A DNA stretch of 8,348 nt from Candidatus Levyibacteriota bacterium (GCA_003173995.1 PRDT01000081.1:1-8348); one strand, 5' to 3'. Counted from the stretch's first letter, positions 1-5,653 are shown. Notes: generated from the sequence alone by a model not told the origin. Numbers and translations are program-made.

Positions 1-674
1 ATATCAGTACCAAATTCTCTTATTTCATCCATCCACAAAGCCATATTGTCGCGAAGTCTGTCCAAATCTTCACCTGAAAGCCCGGCAATTCGACGTTGCT
101 TGAGTGGTTGTCTTTCTGCTAATAAGCGCAGCTCTGCCAAGTCGTCTCTATAAAGCTCTTCGTCATGAGTAATAGCATATATCTTTCTCTCAAGAAAAGT
201 AGAAAGTGTTTCTCCTTCATGCATTTCAGATTCGCAGGCCTGTATGAAAGGAGCAACCTGATTGAAATCAATAGGGGTTGGGACACCGCCATTGGAGCGT
301 GCTTGATACCTCGCAGCTTCGTATACTATAAAAAGTCCAAACATCTCAGCACCCATCATGCGTACGCCTCGTTCGTCACTCGTGTGGTTAGCGAGCGTAC
401 CTGTAATTGTTTCACCATCTGGAAGGCTAAACTCATGAAGCATTTCTCGAGTGACAACGGATGGATAACCTCTTACTAACAGGGCACCAAGACTTCCATA
501 GGTATGTTCTGGCTCTGCATGCTCAAGTCCAATTTTAAAAAGATCTGCATTAGCTACAAAACTTATTGCATGCTTTAATGCTGTGCGTCCAAATGGGATA
601 ACAGGCACAACAGGTTGCGGTCCTTGCTCGGGCCGTGATCTTCCGTCCCCATCAAAGGTGACTGTAGTAGGCAT
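1..674 (-). CDS. Partial protein of unknown family, paralog of the adjacent 721-1623 gene (C-terminus off window)
   Basis: I do not recognise this family. The ORF opens with ATG at 674-672 and stays open for 224 codons to the window edge, so the C-terminus is missing (roughly 65-75 residues if it matches its neighbour). The N-terminus is MPTTVTFDGDG. The protein looks soluble and mostly helical, with no signal peptide and no clear membrane span. It aligns almost end to end with the 300-residue product of 721-1623: PFGRTAL (27-33) against PFRRRAI, GGVPTPID (129-136) against GGKPPDID, EELYRDDLAELRLL (172-185) against NELYEPDEMSQLRTL, and LRDNMALWMDE (207-217) against LRDQRAEWTDQ. Function is unknown. 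Start choice is supported by a promoter whose TATAAT ends 6 nt before the ATG and by the matching start in the paralog. It lies 46 bp downstream of the paralog on the same strand. It looks less AT-rich than the glycosyltransferase operon. Confidence 0.85.
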   Translation of the reverse strand, partial: MPTTVTFDGDGRSRPEQGPQPVVPVIPFGRTALKHAISFVANADLFKIGLEHAEPEHTYGSLGALLVRGYPSVVTREMLHEFSLPDGETITGTLANHTSDERGVRMMGAEMFGLFIVYEAARYQARSNGGVPTPIDFNQVAPFIQACESEMHEGETLSTFLERKIYAITHDEELYRDDLAELRLLAERQPLKQRRIAGLSGEDLDRLRDNMALWMDEIREFGTD

Positions 675-680
675 GGGCTC

Positions 681-709
681 ATTATATAGCCTATAATGGT
701 AAAAGTAAA
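681..709 (-). promoter_or_regulatory. Leaderless promoter of the <1-674 gene
   Basis: Read on the minus strand, a -35 element TTTACT (709-704) is followed by a 17-bp spacer and a perfect -10 TATAAT (686-681). Six nucleotides then separate it from the ATG at 674, so the predicted transcription start falls on or next to the A of the start codon and the mRNA would be leaderless. There is no room for a Shine-Dalgarno site. The -35, most of the spacer and the -10 are almost identical to the promoter at 1630-1658. A short inverted repeat, GGCT (676-679) with AGCC (688-691), is centred on the -10. The whole element fits between the upstream gene's stop (721) and this start. Confidence 0.75.
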
Positions 710-720
710 TTAAAAAGGGA

Positions 721-1623
721 TTATTCTAAAGAAAATGTTTCTGATATCTCTCGTACTTCTTTATGGTGTAAATACATCCAATAGCCAAAATAAAAGCCTA
801 AGTTAATCAAATGATAGTTGGTAAGCTTTGTATCATCTTTCACTGTTTCATCTTTATCAGCAAGCTGATAATCAACAACGTCATTTGCATATGACCGCAT
901 AGCTTCAATAAGAATACCTAAATGCAATTGGTCGCTCCCGTCGTCCTCCATTTGATCAGTCCACTCCGCTCTTTGGTCACGAAGTGCTTTCATTTGCTCT
1001 TTGGTAAATGGCTTAGTTACTCCTCTTCTTAGAGGTTTGCGCTCGTCGGGCAGAAGAGTTCTTAACTGACTCATTTCATCTGGCTCGTAGAGCTCATTTC
1101 CATCCATGATCCTATCCAATTGACTCTCTATATATACTCCAAGAGTCTGGTCATCCCTCATATCTTCATAGCATTCGGCTAGAAAGACAGGAATAAGTGT
1201 AGGGTCAATATCTGGCGGCTTGCCTCCATACCAAGCAGATTGGAATCTCGCCAGCTGATGTATGACAGAGAGTCCGAAGGCAAGAGTATCAAGTCCCATT
1301 TGAAATTCTTCACTATGCTCAGGCTCCATTACTAATTTGATGAGTTCTACTTGTGATGGAGGCTTAAAATGATCTGGCAAATCTCCTCTTTTGATATCTT
1401 GTGGGTTGCCAAGAAGCAGTAAGGTCGTTGCAGTAAGGATAATTGCAGTTCTATCAACAAATTGTCCTTCCACCTGTACGAGGTCTCCACCTAGCAAATT
1501 GCCCCTTGTAGCATAGATAGCCCTTCTGCGAAAGGGAAGTGGATTGACAGTGTCTTGAGGATTGACATGCTTTTCAAAGTCACCTTCTCCTTCACCACCA
1601 TAACCGACAATTGTTTTGCTCAT
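721..1623 (-). CDS. Protein of unknown family, upstream member of a tandem paralog pair
   Basis: This is a complete 300-residue ORF from ATG (1623-1621) to TAA (723-721). I do not recognise the family. The N-terminus is Gly/Glu-rich (residues 5-16). A hydrophobic stretch at about 58-72 looks more like a buried helix than a membrane anchor, and no signal peptide is visible. Several acidic, charged helices follow (about 140-190 and 205-232), then an aromatic segment near the C-terminus (about 270-287, with GFYFGYWMY). The product aligns over most of its length with the partial protein at <1-674; shared landmarks are PFRRRAI (30-36), GGKPPDID (133-140), NELYEPDEM (176-184) and LRDQRAEWTDQ (214-224). 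The two genes are tandem with a 46-bp gap, but the downstream one has its own promoter. The start is supported by a TATAAT box 6 nt upstream and by the equivalent start in the paralog. A cytosolic role is inferred; no enzymatic motif was seen. Confidence 0.88.
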   Translation of the reverse strand: MSKTIVGYGGEGEGDFEKHVNPQDTVNPLPFRRRAIYATRGNLLGGDLVQVEGQFVDRTAIILTATTLLLLGNPQDIKRGDLPDHFKPPSQVELIKLVMEPEHSEEFQMGLDTLAFGLSVIHQLARFQSAWYGGKPPDIDPTLIPVFLAECYEDMRDDQTLGVYIESQLDRIMDGNELYEPDEMSQLRTLLPDERKPLRRGVTKPFTKEQMKALRDQRAEWTDQMEDDGSDQLHLGILIEAMRSYANDVVDYQLADKDETVKDDTKLTNYHLINLGFYFGYWMYLHHKEVREISETFSLE

Positions 1624-1625
1624 TG

Positions 1626-1642
1626 TGGGATTATATATCCCA
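1626..1642. repeat. Inverted repeat overlapping the -10 of the 721-1623 promoter (possible operator)
   Basis: TGGGAT (1626-1631) and ATCCCA (1637-1642) form a perfect 6-bp inverted repeat separated by TATAT. The repeat covers the -10 box of the minus-strand promoter and reaches to 3 nt from the start codon. It could be an operator or a small hairpin. The sister promoter has a weaker, slightly shifted 4-bp repeat in the same place, so function is uncertain. Confidence 0.35.
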
Positions 1643-1658
1643 TAATGGTAAAAGTAAA
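1630..1658 (-). promoter_or_regulatory. Leaderless promoter of the 721-1623 gene
   Basis: On the minus strand, -35 TTTACT (1658-1653), a 17-bp spacer and -10 TATAAT (1635-1630) lie 6 nt upstream of the ATG at 1623. The predicted transcription start coincides with the start codon, so a leaderless transcript is expected. The same architecture and nearly the same bases occur at 681-709 before the paralog. It sits in the 95-bp divergent region shared with the plus-strand gene at 1719. Confidence 0.75.
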
Positions 1659-1682
1659 CTAAAAAAAATTGTTTTGGTTAAA

Positions 1683-1711
1683 TTGACAAGTACAAGATAT
1701 AAGTGCATACT
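1683..1711 (+). promoter_or_regulatory. Promoter of the small secreted-protein gene, probably leaderless
   Basis: A consensus -35 TTGACA (1683-1688), a 17-bp spacer and a fair -10 CATACT (1706-1711) precede a GTG codon at 1719 by 7 nt. The likely transcription start is at about 1718-1719, so this mRNA would also be leaderless. The element helps choose GTG 1719 as the start over the upstream TTG at 1611, which lies inside the divergent gene and upstream of this promoter. Confidence 0.55.
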
Positions 1712-1718
1712 TCAAACA

Positions 1719-2102
1719 GTGAAAAATATAATAATTTATCTTTTAATAGCAACCTTTTTTATAGTATTTGCCCCTATTGCATCTGCGCGTAGTGGCTGTT
1801 GTTCATGGCATGGAGGTGTGAGAGCGGATGGTTGTGGGTGTAATGATGGATCTTCCTTAAGCAGTACATGTGCACCGTATTACGTTTGTACACGTCCCCA
1901 GCAAATTAATCTAAATACAAATGATGTTACTTCTACTGCACCTACTCCAACTGCTACTATAACACCTTCGCCAAGACCAACAATAACTCCTAAGCCAAAA
2001 CCATCAAAAGCTCCTATTAATAAAAATAAAAGTCTAAAAAAGCATACTAAAAGTAAACACATACCGTTAAAGAATTGGTGGCAGAAAACATTAGGGTTAT
2101 AA
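1719..2102 (+). CDS. Small secreted cysteine-rich protein with SGCCSWHGGV domain and Pro/Thr linker
   Basis: Read from GTG 1719, the product is 127 residues. Residues 1-23 form a typical Sec signal peptide: a Lys at position 2, a hydrophobic core at 4-20, and ASA before a predicted cut ahead of Arg24. The mature protein opens with a compact domain (about 24-57) with six cysteines at 27, 28, 39, 41, 51 and 57 and the motif SGCCSWHGGV. This motif occurs in small exported proteins of unknown function in many bacteria; the even cysteine count fits disulfides or metal binding. A Thr/Pro-rich linker with TPTP-like repeats (about 67-95) follows, then a Lys-rich tail ending in a Trp pair. The open frame extends upstream to TTG 1611, but that overlaps the divergent gene and would bury the signal peptide, so I reject it. 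The linker and basic tail suggest attachment to a negatively charged cell-surface component, which is inference. Function is unknown. Confidence 0.75.
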   Translation: MKNIIIYLLIATFFIVFAPIASARSGCCSWHGGVRADGCGCNDGSSLSSTCAPYYVCTRPQQINLNTNDVTSTAPTPTATITPSPRPTITPKPKPSKAPINKNKSLKKHTKSKHIPLKNWWQKTLGL

Positions 2103-2136
2103 AATAACTAAATACTCCGGTTTTCGAAGTTGAAAC

Positions 2137-2253
2137 TCACTTAGCTTGAAAAATTTCAATCATTCCTATAACGAAAAGAAAAATACTTATTATGATTCCT
2201 CTAATTAGCATTGATCTGGGTATATAAGAAGATATTAGATAATATAGCTTCAT
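2137..2253 (-). CDS. Doubtful 38-residue membrane peptide ORF
   Basis: In the otherwise empty 2103-2264 interval, a minus-strand ATG (2253-2251) opens 38 codons to TGA (2139-2137). The peptide starts MKLYYLISSYIPRS and has one hydrophobic segment (about residues 16-33, LIRGIIISIFLFVIGMIE-like), so it could be a single-span membrane peptide. There is no Shine-Dalgarno site. A weak TATAAC lies 9 nt upstream of the ATG, without a good -35. AT-rich DNA readily yields hydrophobic short ORFs by chance, so this is reported only as a candidate. Confidence 0.18.
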   Translation of the reverse strand: MKLYYLISSYIPRSMLIRGIIISIFLFVIGMIEIFQAK

Positions 2254-2264
2254 TAACTTATTGT

Positions 2265-2293
2265 TATACTTTACCTTCAATTCTTAGTATAAT
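2265..2293 (+). promoter_or_regulatory. Promoter of the glycosyltransferase operon
   Basis: A perfect -10 TATAAT (2288-2293) sits 17 bp downstream of TATACT (2265-2270), a weak -35 that differs by one base from the TTTACT of the two left-hand promoters and, like them, is followed by a TTACC-type sequence. The predicted start at about 2300 leaves a leader of only about 6 nt before ATG 2306, with no Shine-Dalgarno site. No other convincing promoter was seen between here and the window end, so it probably drives the whole operon. Confidence 0.6.
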
Positions 2294-2305
2294 CTATCCA
2301 AGAAT

Positions 2306-2953
2306 ATGGTTTATGACTGTTTCAATTTCTTTAATGAACTAGATATCTTAAAAATCCGATTGAATGAGTTGGAAGATGTTGTAGATAAATTTGTGCTGGT
2401 CGAAGGAACTGTGACTTTCAGTGGTAAAAAGAAGGATTTATATTATTCCAAAAATAAAAGTTTATTCCAAAAGTTTAATCATAAGATTATTCATATAATA
2501 GTTAGAGATAATCCTGCCACTCAAAACCCTTGGGAAATAGAACAATTTCAATTTAATGCAATTAAAAGAGGATTGAAAGGCTTAAAAGATACCGATACAG
2601 TTCTTCTATCAAATGTTGATGAAATTCCTAGAGCAAATAAAATTAATGAATATAAGGGAACCCAGAATAAAAATACAGCATTTAATCAAGTTTTAAGTTA
2701 TTATTACCTTAATTTAGTTGCAAATAGGAAGTGGAAAGGTACGAGAATGTTTAGTTATAAGAATCTCAAGACTATAGATGATATCTATTCATTAAGGCAC
2801 TCGAAAGAAGATTTAATTATTAATGACGGAGGATGGCATTTTTCTTATTTAGGGGGAGTAGAACAAATACAAAAAAAAATTAATGCTTATTCTCATCAAG
2901 AATACAATAATCCAGAATACACTTCGTTAAAGCATATAACTGAATCAATCTAA
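2306..2953 (+). CDS. GT17-family glycosyltransferase, truncated by an in-frame TAA
   Basis: The 215-residue product strongly resembles glycosyltransferase family 17, whose animal members are beta-1,4-mannosyl-glycoprotein N-acetylglucosaminyltransferases (MGAT3-like). Landmarks are the N-terminal YDCFNFFNELDILKIRLNEL (3-22), the VLVEGTVTFSGK segment (31-42), the NPWEIEQFQ-N-AI-RGL region, and the likely nucleotide-sugar/metal site SNVDEIPRA in the DxD position. The ATG at 2306 matches the usual family start. The frame ends in TAA at 2951-2953 just after HITESI, but the same frame goes on with DKKDLFGR, which is the expected continuation of the family. The enzyme therefore appears to lose about 52 C-terminal residues to one nonsense codon. 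It is first in the operon, and its natural end (3112) would overlap the next gene by 8 nt. Acceptor and donor are unknown; whether the truncated enzyme works is doubtful. Confidence 0.85.
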   Translation: MVYDCFNFFNELDILKIRLNELEDVVDKFVLVEGTVTFSGKKKDLYYSKNKSLFQKFNHKIIHIIVRDNPATQNPWEIEQFQFNAIKRGLKGLKDTDTVLLSNVDEIPRANKINEYKGTQNKNTAFNQVLSYYYLNLVANRKWKGTRMFSYKNLKTIDDIYSLRHSKEDLIINDGGWHFSYLGGVEQIQKKINAYSHQEYNNPEYTSLKHITESI

Positions 2954-3112
2954 GATAAAAAAGATTTATTTGGAAGAAACTTAAAATTTAAGATAAACTC
3001 CTATAAGCACTTACCAACCTACGTACAGGTTCATAAAGATCAATACGAATCGTTATTGGTACCATATAAGGGAAATAAATTTTTGTCATTAATAAAAAAA
3101 ATCTATGGATAA
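2954..3112 (+). pseudogene. Orphaned C-terminal coding sequence of the GT17 gene
   Basis: Directly after the TAA at 2951-2953, the same reading frame remains open for 52 codons to a second TAA at 3110-3112. It begins DKKDLFGRNLKFKI and later has YVQVHKDQYESLLV, which match the way bacterial GT17 proteins normally end (ESI-x-x-x-x-DLFGR, then a predicted helix with H/K residues). The end overlaps the methyltransferase start at 3105 by 8 nt, as is usual for junctions in this operon. No likely start codon with a ribosome binding site lies in it. It is best read as the detached tail of the preceding gene, through mutation or sequence error. Confidence 0.75.
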
Positions 3113-3782
3113 TTTTAGATACAATGAATTTAATGTAAGGCCATTTGAATCACATTCACTAGTTCTATCAATGATACAAAATAATTCGAAAGTTCTTGAG
3201 ATAGGTTCAGCAACAGGATATTTCAGCGAAAAGTTAACAAGGAAAAATTGTGAGGTATGGGGAGTAGAATTAGACAAAGAAGCTGCAAAAAAAAGCACTA
3301 AAAAACTTTATAAAGTATTTGCTGGAGATGTAAGCGAGATAGATAAGTTTGAAATTAAGAGAGGTTATTTTGACTATATTTTGTTACAAGATATTTTAGA
3401 GCACTTAACAAATTCTGAAGTTGTACTATTAAAAATTAAAAAATACTTGAAGCATGGAGGGAAAGTTATAATTTCTACACCAAATATAGTTCATATATCT
3501 ATTCGTACAAAAGTTTTATCTGGAGTATTTGAATATGAAGATATTGGCATTATGGATAGAACACATGTACATTTTTTTACAAGAAAAACTTTGGTAGAAT
3601 GTCTTAAAAATGCAGGCTATCGAATTCTAGATATGAAATACTCAACTGATTTTGGACAAATACCGTTTGTTGGAAGAGTTCTAAAAAAAATTCCTAAGCA
3701 TATTCAATATTTACTAACAAATTTTATTCCAACTTTATTAGCTATACAATTTGTAGTAGTTATGCAAAACGATGAAAAATAG
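3105..3782 (+). CDS. Class I SAM-dependent methyltransferase (Methyltransf_23/11 type)
   Basis: The product has 225 residues. Motif I, VLEIGSATGYF (30-40), is the SAM-binding Gly-rich loop. An acidic residue after strand 2 (GVELD, 53-57) would bind the ribose hydroxyls, and GD (74-75) and YFDYILLQDILEHL (88-101) are the post-I and motif II regions. GGKVIISTPN (118-127) is the strand 5 region, and the DRTHVHFFT signature (151-159) is common in methyltransferases found in polysaccharide clusters. It therefore probably methylates a sugar, lipid carrier or glycan end, a function inferred from context. It lacks a Shine-Dalgarno site and seems to rely on translational coupling: its ATG overlaps the full-length GT17 frame by 8 nt, and its end overlaps the next gene by 11 nt. 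The coding sequence is very AT-rich. Confidence 0.9.
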   Translation: MDNFRYNEFNVRPFESHSLVLSMIQNNSKVLEIGSATGYFSEKLTRKNCEVWGVELDKEAAKKSTKKLYKVFAGDVSEIDKFEIKRGYFDYILLQDILEHLTNSEVVLLKIKKYLKHGGKVIISTPNIVHISIRTKVLSGVFEYEDIGIMDRTHVHFFTRKTLVECLKNAGYRILDMKYSTDFGQIPFVGRVLKKIPKHIQYLLTNFIPTLLAIQFVVVMQNDEK

Positions 3783-4572
3783 GATTTTGACCATTATTGT
3801 TACGTATAAGAATAAAACAGAACAATTGGAAAAATTGGCACAGTCTTTGAAGGAAAATAATATTGAGAATACTGTCTATGTTGATAATGAGAGTAATAAT
3901 ATTGGCTATGCAGGAGCAATAAATATTGCACTTCAGGAAAATTTAGATAAATATGATTTTTTCTTTATTCTCAATCCAGACATTGTCCTCAAAAAAAATT
4001 GTCTAGAGAATCTTTTGAGTGTTCTCAAGACTGATGAAAATTTAGGGATTGTGGGACCAAAAATATTAGATGAAAAAGGACATATTTGGTCTATGGGAGG
4101 AGAGCTCAATCCTATCCGTTATTCAGGAGGGCTTATTCATTACGGTAAGCCAAATAGAGCATTTAAAGAAAAGTTAGTTATCACTGACTTTATTTCAGGT
4201 ACTGCAATGCTGATTAAAAAAGATGTTTTTGAAAAGGTCGGATTATTTACAGATGATTACTTTTTGTATTATGAAGATGTGGACTTTTGTCTAAGGGCTA
4301 AAAAAGCAGGATATTGTCTTGCAGTGGTACCATCTGCAGAAATAATTCATGCTGCATCATCCTCAACTGGCAAAGGCTCCCCACTTATGGAGTATTACAT
4401 GGCGCGCAATCATTTACTTTTTATGGAACGCTTTGCACCGGTAAGACTTAAATTACGAGAAATGATAAGACTTCCCAAGACATGGTATCAGGCAAAAGGT
4501 AATACATTTGAGATGTTAGGAATACGGGATTATTTTTTAAGGAGGTTTGGAAGACGTGATTATTGGAGTTGA
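3772..4572 (+). CDS. GT2-family glycosyltransferase (rhamnosyltransferase-like)
   Basis: The 266-residue product has a GT-A fold pattern: strand 1 ILTIIVTYKN (5-14), VDNES (37-41), NIGYAGAIN (43-51), and the metal-binding DxD equivalent FILNPDI (65-71). FISGTAMLIKKDVFEKVGLF (140-159), the acceptor/catalytic EDVDFCLR (168-175) and a late His193 complete the pattern. This is the order seen in inverting GT2 enzymes of the WbbL/rhamnosyltransferase type, which transfer a sugar from a nucleotide donor to a growing lipid-linked glycan on the inner membrane face. The donor cannot be told from sequence. The segment between VDNES and NIGYAG is unusually short; typical members have roughly 15-20 more residues there. 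The gene overlaps the methyltransferase by 11 nt, and its final codons contain the ribosome binding site of the next gene. Confidence 0.9.
   Translation: MKNRILTIIVTYKNKTEQLEKLAQSLKENNIENTVYVDNESNNIGYAGAINIALQENLDKYDFFFILNPDIVLKKNCLENLLSVLKTDENLGIVGPKILDEKGHIWSMGGELNPIRYSGGLIHYGKPNRAFKEKLVITDFISGTAMLIKKDVFEKVGLFTDDYFLYYEDVDFCLRAKKAGYCLAVVPSAEIIHAASSSTGKGSPLMEYYMARNHLLFMERFAPVRLKLREMIRLPKTWYQAKGNTFEMLGIRDYFLRRFGRRDYWS
4539..4545 (+). promoter_or_regulatory. Shine-Dalgarno site that sets the GT4 start at GTG 4556
   Basis: AAGGAGG at 4539-4545 is the clearest ribosome binding site in the window. It lies 10 nt before GTG 4556 but only 1 nt before the in-frame TTG 4547, which is too close to be used. 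It sits inside the end of the GT2 coding sequence. Confidence 0.7.
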
Positions 4573-5653
4573 TGCTGGATGTTTAGGACTTACTGACAAA
4601 AGATTGCAAGTTGGTGTCTATCAGGTAGCTGTAAATTTGTTACAACAACTTAGAGATCTAGACAAGAAAAATAACTACTATTTATATAGCTTTGCACCAA
4701 TTGAAAAGGAGCTGCTATCTTCTTTTGGTCCCCGCATGAAGAATGTTATTGTAAAACCAACTAGTGGATGGATGAAAATTTGGTTACCCCTTCGCTTGGC
4801 AAAAGATAAGCCAGATGTTTTTCTTGCGCTAAGTCAAGTTGCTCCAATGCTGTTTTCATTCAGTTCACCTAAAGTAGTAGGGCTTATTCATGATGTAGCA
4901 TTCAAAAAGTATCCTGCTCTTTATCCAACATCTTCTAAACATGATAGTGAAACAAATTATTTAATAAAACGTGCTGATAAATTAGTTACTGTTTCGGAAA
5001 AGACAAAAGAAGATTTGGTAACACTTTATTCAGCAAACAAAGAGAAAATTGATGTTGCATATGAAGGAGTGCGAAATTTACCCAAAGTTAAGAAAAAATT
5101 AGATGTCAGACCATTTTTCCTTTTTGCTGGAGCTTTAAAAAAACAAAAAAATATTCCAACTTTCCTTCGGGCTTTCTCTCTTTTTGTTCAAAACACAAAA
5201 GATGACGTTGATCTTCGTATCGTAGGAGGAGATAAGTGGTTGGATGATGAAATAGCTACAATATTGCAACAACTTGATCCAAAAACACTAGAACATATTA
5301 TTTTTGAAAGGTTTGTAGACGATAAGCGGCTGGCTGAGTTATATTCTTCAGCAATTGCTTTTGTTAGTCCAAGTCTGTATGAAGGATTTGGATTACCTTT
5401 TATTGAAGCTATGTCTTTTGGATGCCCAGTGATTGGATCTACAGCAGGAGCTTTGCCAGAGGTAATAGGAGAGGCAGGTTTGCTCGTATCTCCTTTGGAT
5501 TATGAAAAGTTATATGACTCCATGGGTGCTGTTTATACGGATAAGACATTAAGAGGCAATTTGGCTAAGAAAGCACGCCTGCAGGCAAGAAAATTCACTT
5601 GGGATAGGTTTGCTAAGACAATTTTTAGTATAATAAGCGAGTATGAGCGCTAA
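4556..5653 (+). CDS. GT4-family glycosyltransferase (mannosyltransferase-like)
   Basis: Starting at GTG 4556, the product has 365 residues and opens MIIGVDAGCLG, which fits the family start (typically M-x-I-x-I-D-A). An in-frame TTG at 4547 would add three residues but lies right against the Shine-Dalgarno site. The N-terminal GT-B domain includes VGVYQVAVNLL and GLIHDVAFKKYPALY (about 109-123), a segment typical of GT4 enzymes resembling mannosyltransferases. The C-terminal donor-binding domain has FLFAGALKKQKN (about 188-199), the retaining-enzyme signature YEGFGLPFIEA with its E-x7-E pair (about 275-285), and GCPVIGSTAGALPEVIGEAGLLV. It probably adds a hexose from a nucleotide sugar during glycan assembly at the inner membrane face; the sugar is inferred only loosely. 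It overlaps GT2 by 17 nt and the next gene by 11 nt. The full length suggests it is intact. Confidence 0.92.
   Translation: MIIGVDAGCLGLTDKRLQVGVYQVAVNLLQQLRDLDKKNNYYLYSFAPIEKELLSSFGPRMKNVIVKPTSGWMKIWLPLRLAKDKPDVFLALSQVAPMLFSFSSPKVVGLIHDVAFKKYPALYPTSSKHDSETNYLIKRADKLVTVSEKTKEDLVTLYSANKEKIDVAYEGVRNLPKVKKKLDVRPFFLFAGALKKQKNIPTFLRAFSLFVQNTKDDVDLRIVGGDKWLDDEIATILQQLDPKTLEHIIFERFVDDKRLAELYSSAIAFVSPSLYEGFGLPFIEAMSFGCPVIGSTAGALPEVIGEAGLLVSPLDYEKLYDSMGAVYTDKTLRGNLAKKARLQARKFTWDRFAKTIFSIISEYER

Noticed and set aside
165..479. Plus-strand 104-codon open frame
   Set aside because: It lies antisense inside the well-supported minus-strand paralog gene (<1-674), with no promoter or ribosome site and a product that looks random.
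1611..1718. TTG start at 1611 for the secreted protein, giving 163 residues
   Set aside because: It would overlap the divergent gene, lie upstream of the predicted promoter and put 36 residues before the signal peptide. GTG 1719 fits better.
1880..2062. Minus-strand 60-codon hydrophobic open frame
   Set aside because: It is the complement of the Pro/Thr-rich linker of the secreted protein; its Val/Gly/Leu richness is a by-product of that repeat coding.
2146..2159. Inverted repeat TTGAAA-AA-TTTCAA as a terminator for the secreted-protein gene
   Set aside because: The 2-nt loop is too small, the stem is AT-only apart from one pair per arm, and no following T-run is present.
2951..2953. Stop-codon reassignment or programmed readthrough at the GT17 TAA
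   Set aside because: TAA is used as the normal stop of three other genes in the window, and no readthrough context or selenocysteine-type element (which would need TGA) is visible.
3089..3298. Minus-strand 69-codon open frame
   Set aside because: It overlaps antisense to the SAM-binding motif of the methyltransferase and has no start signals.
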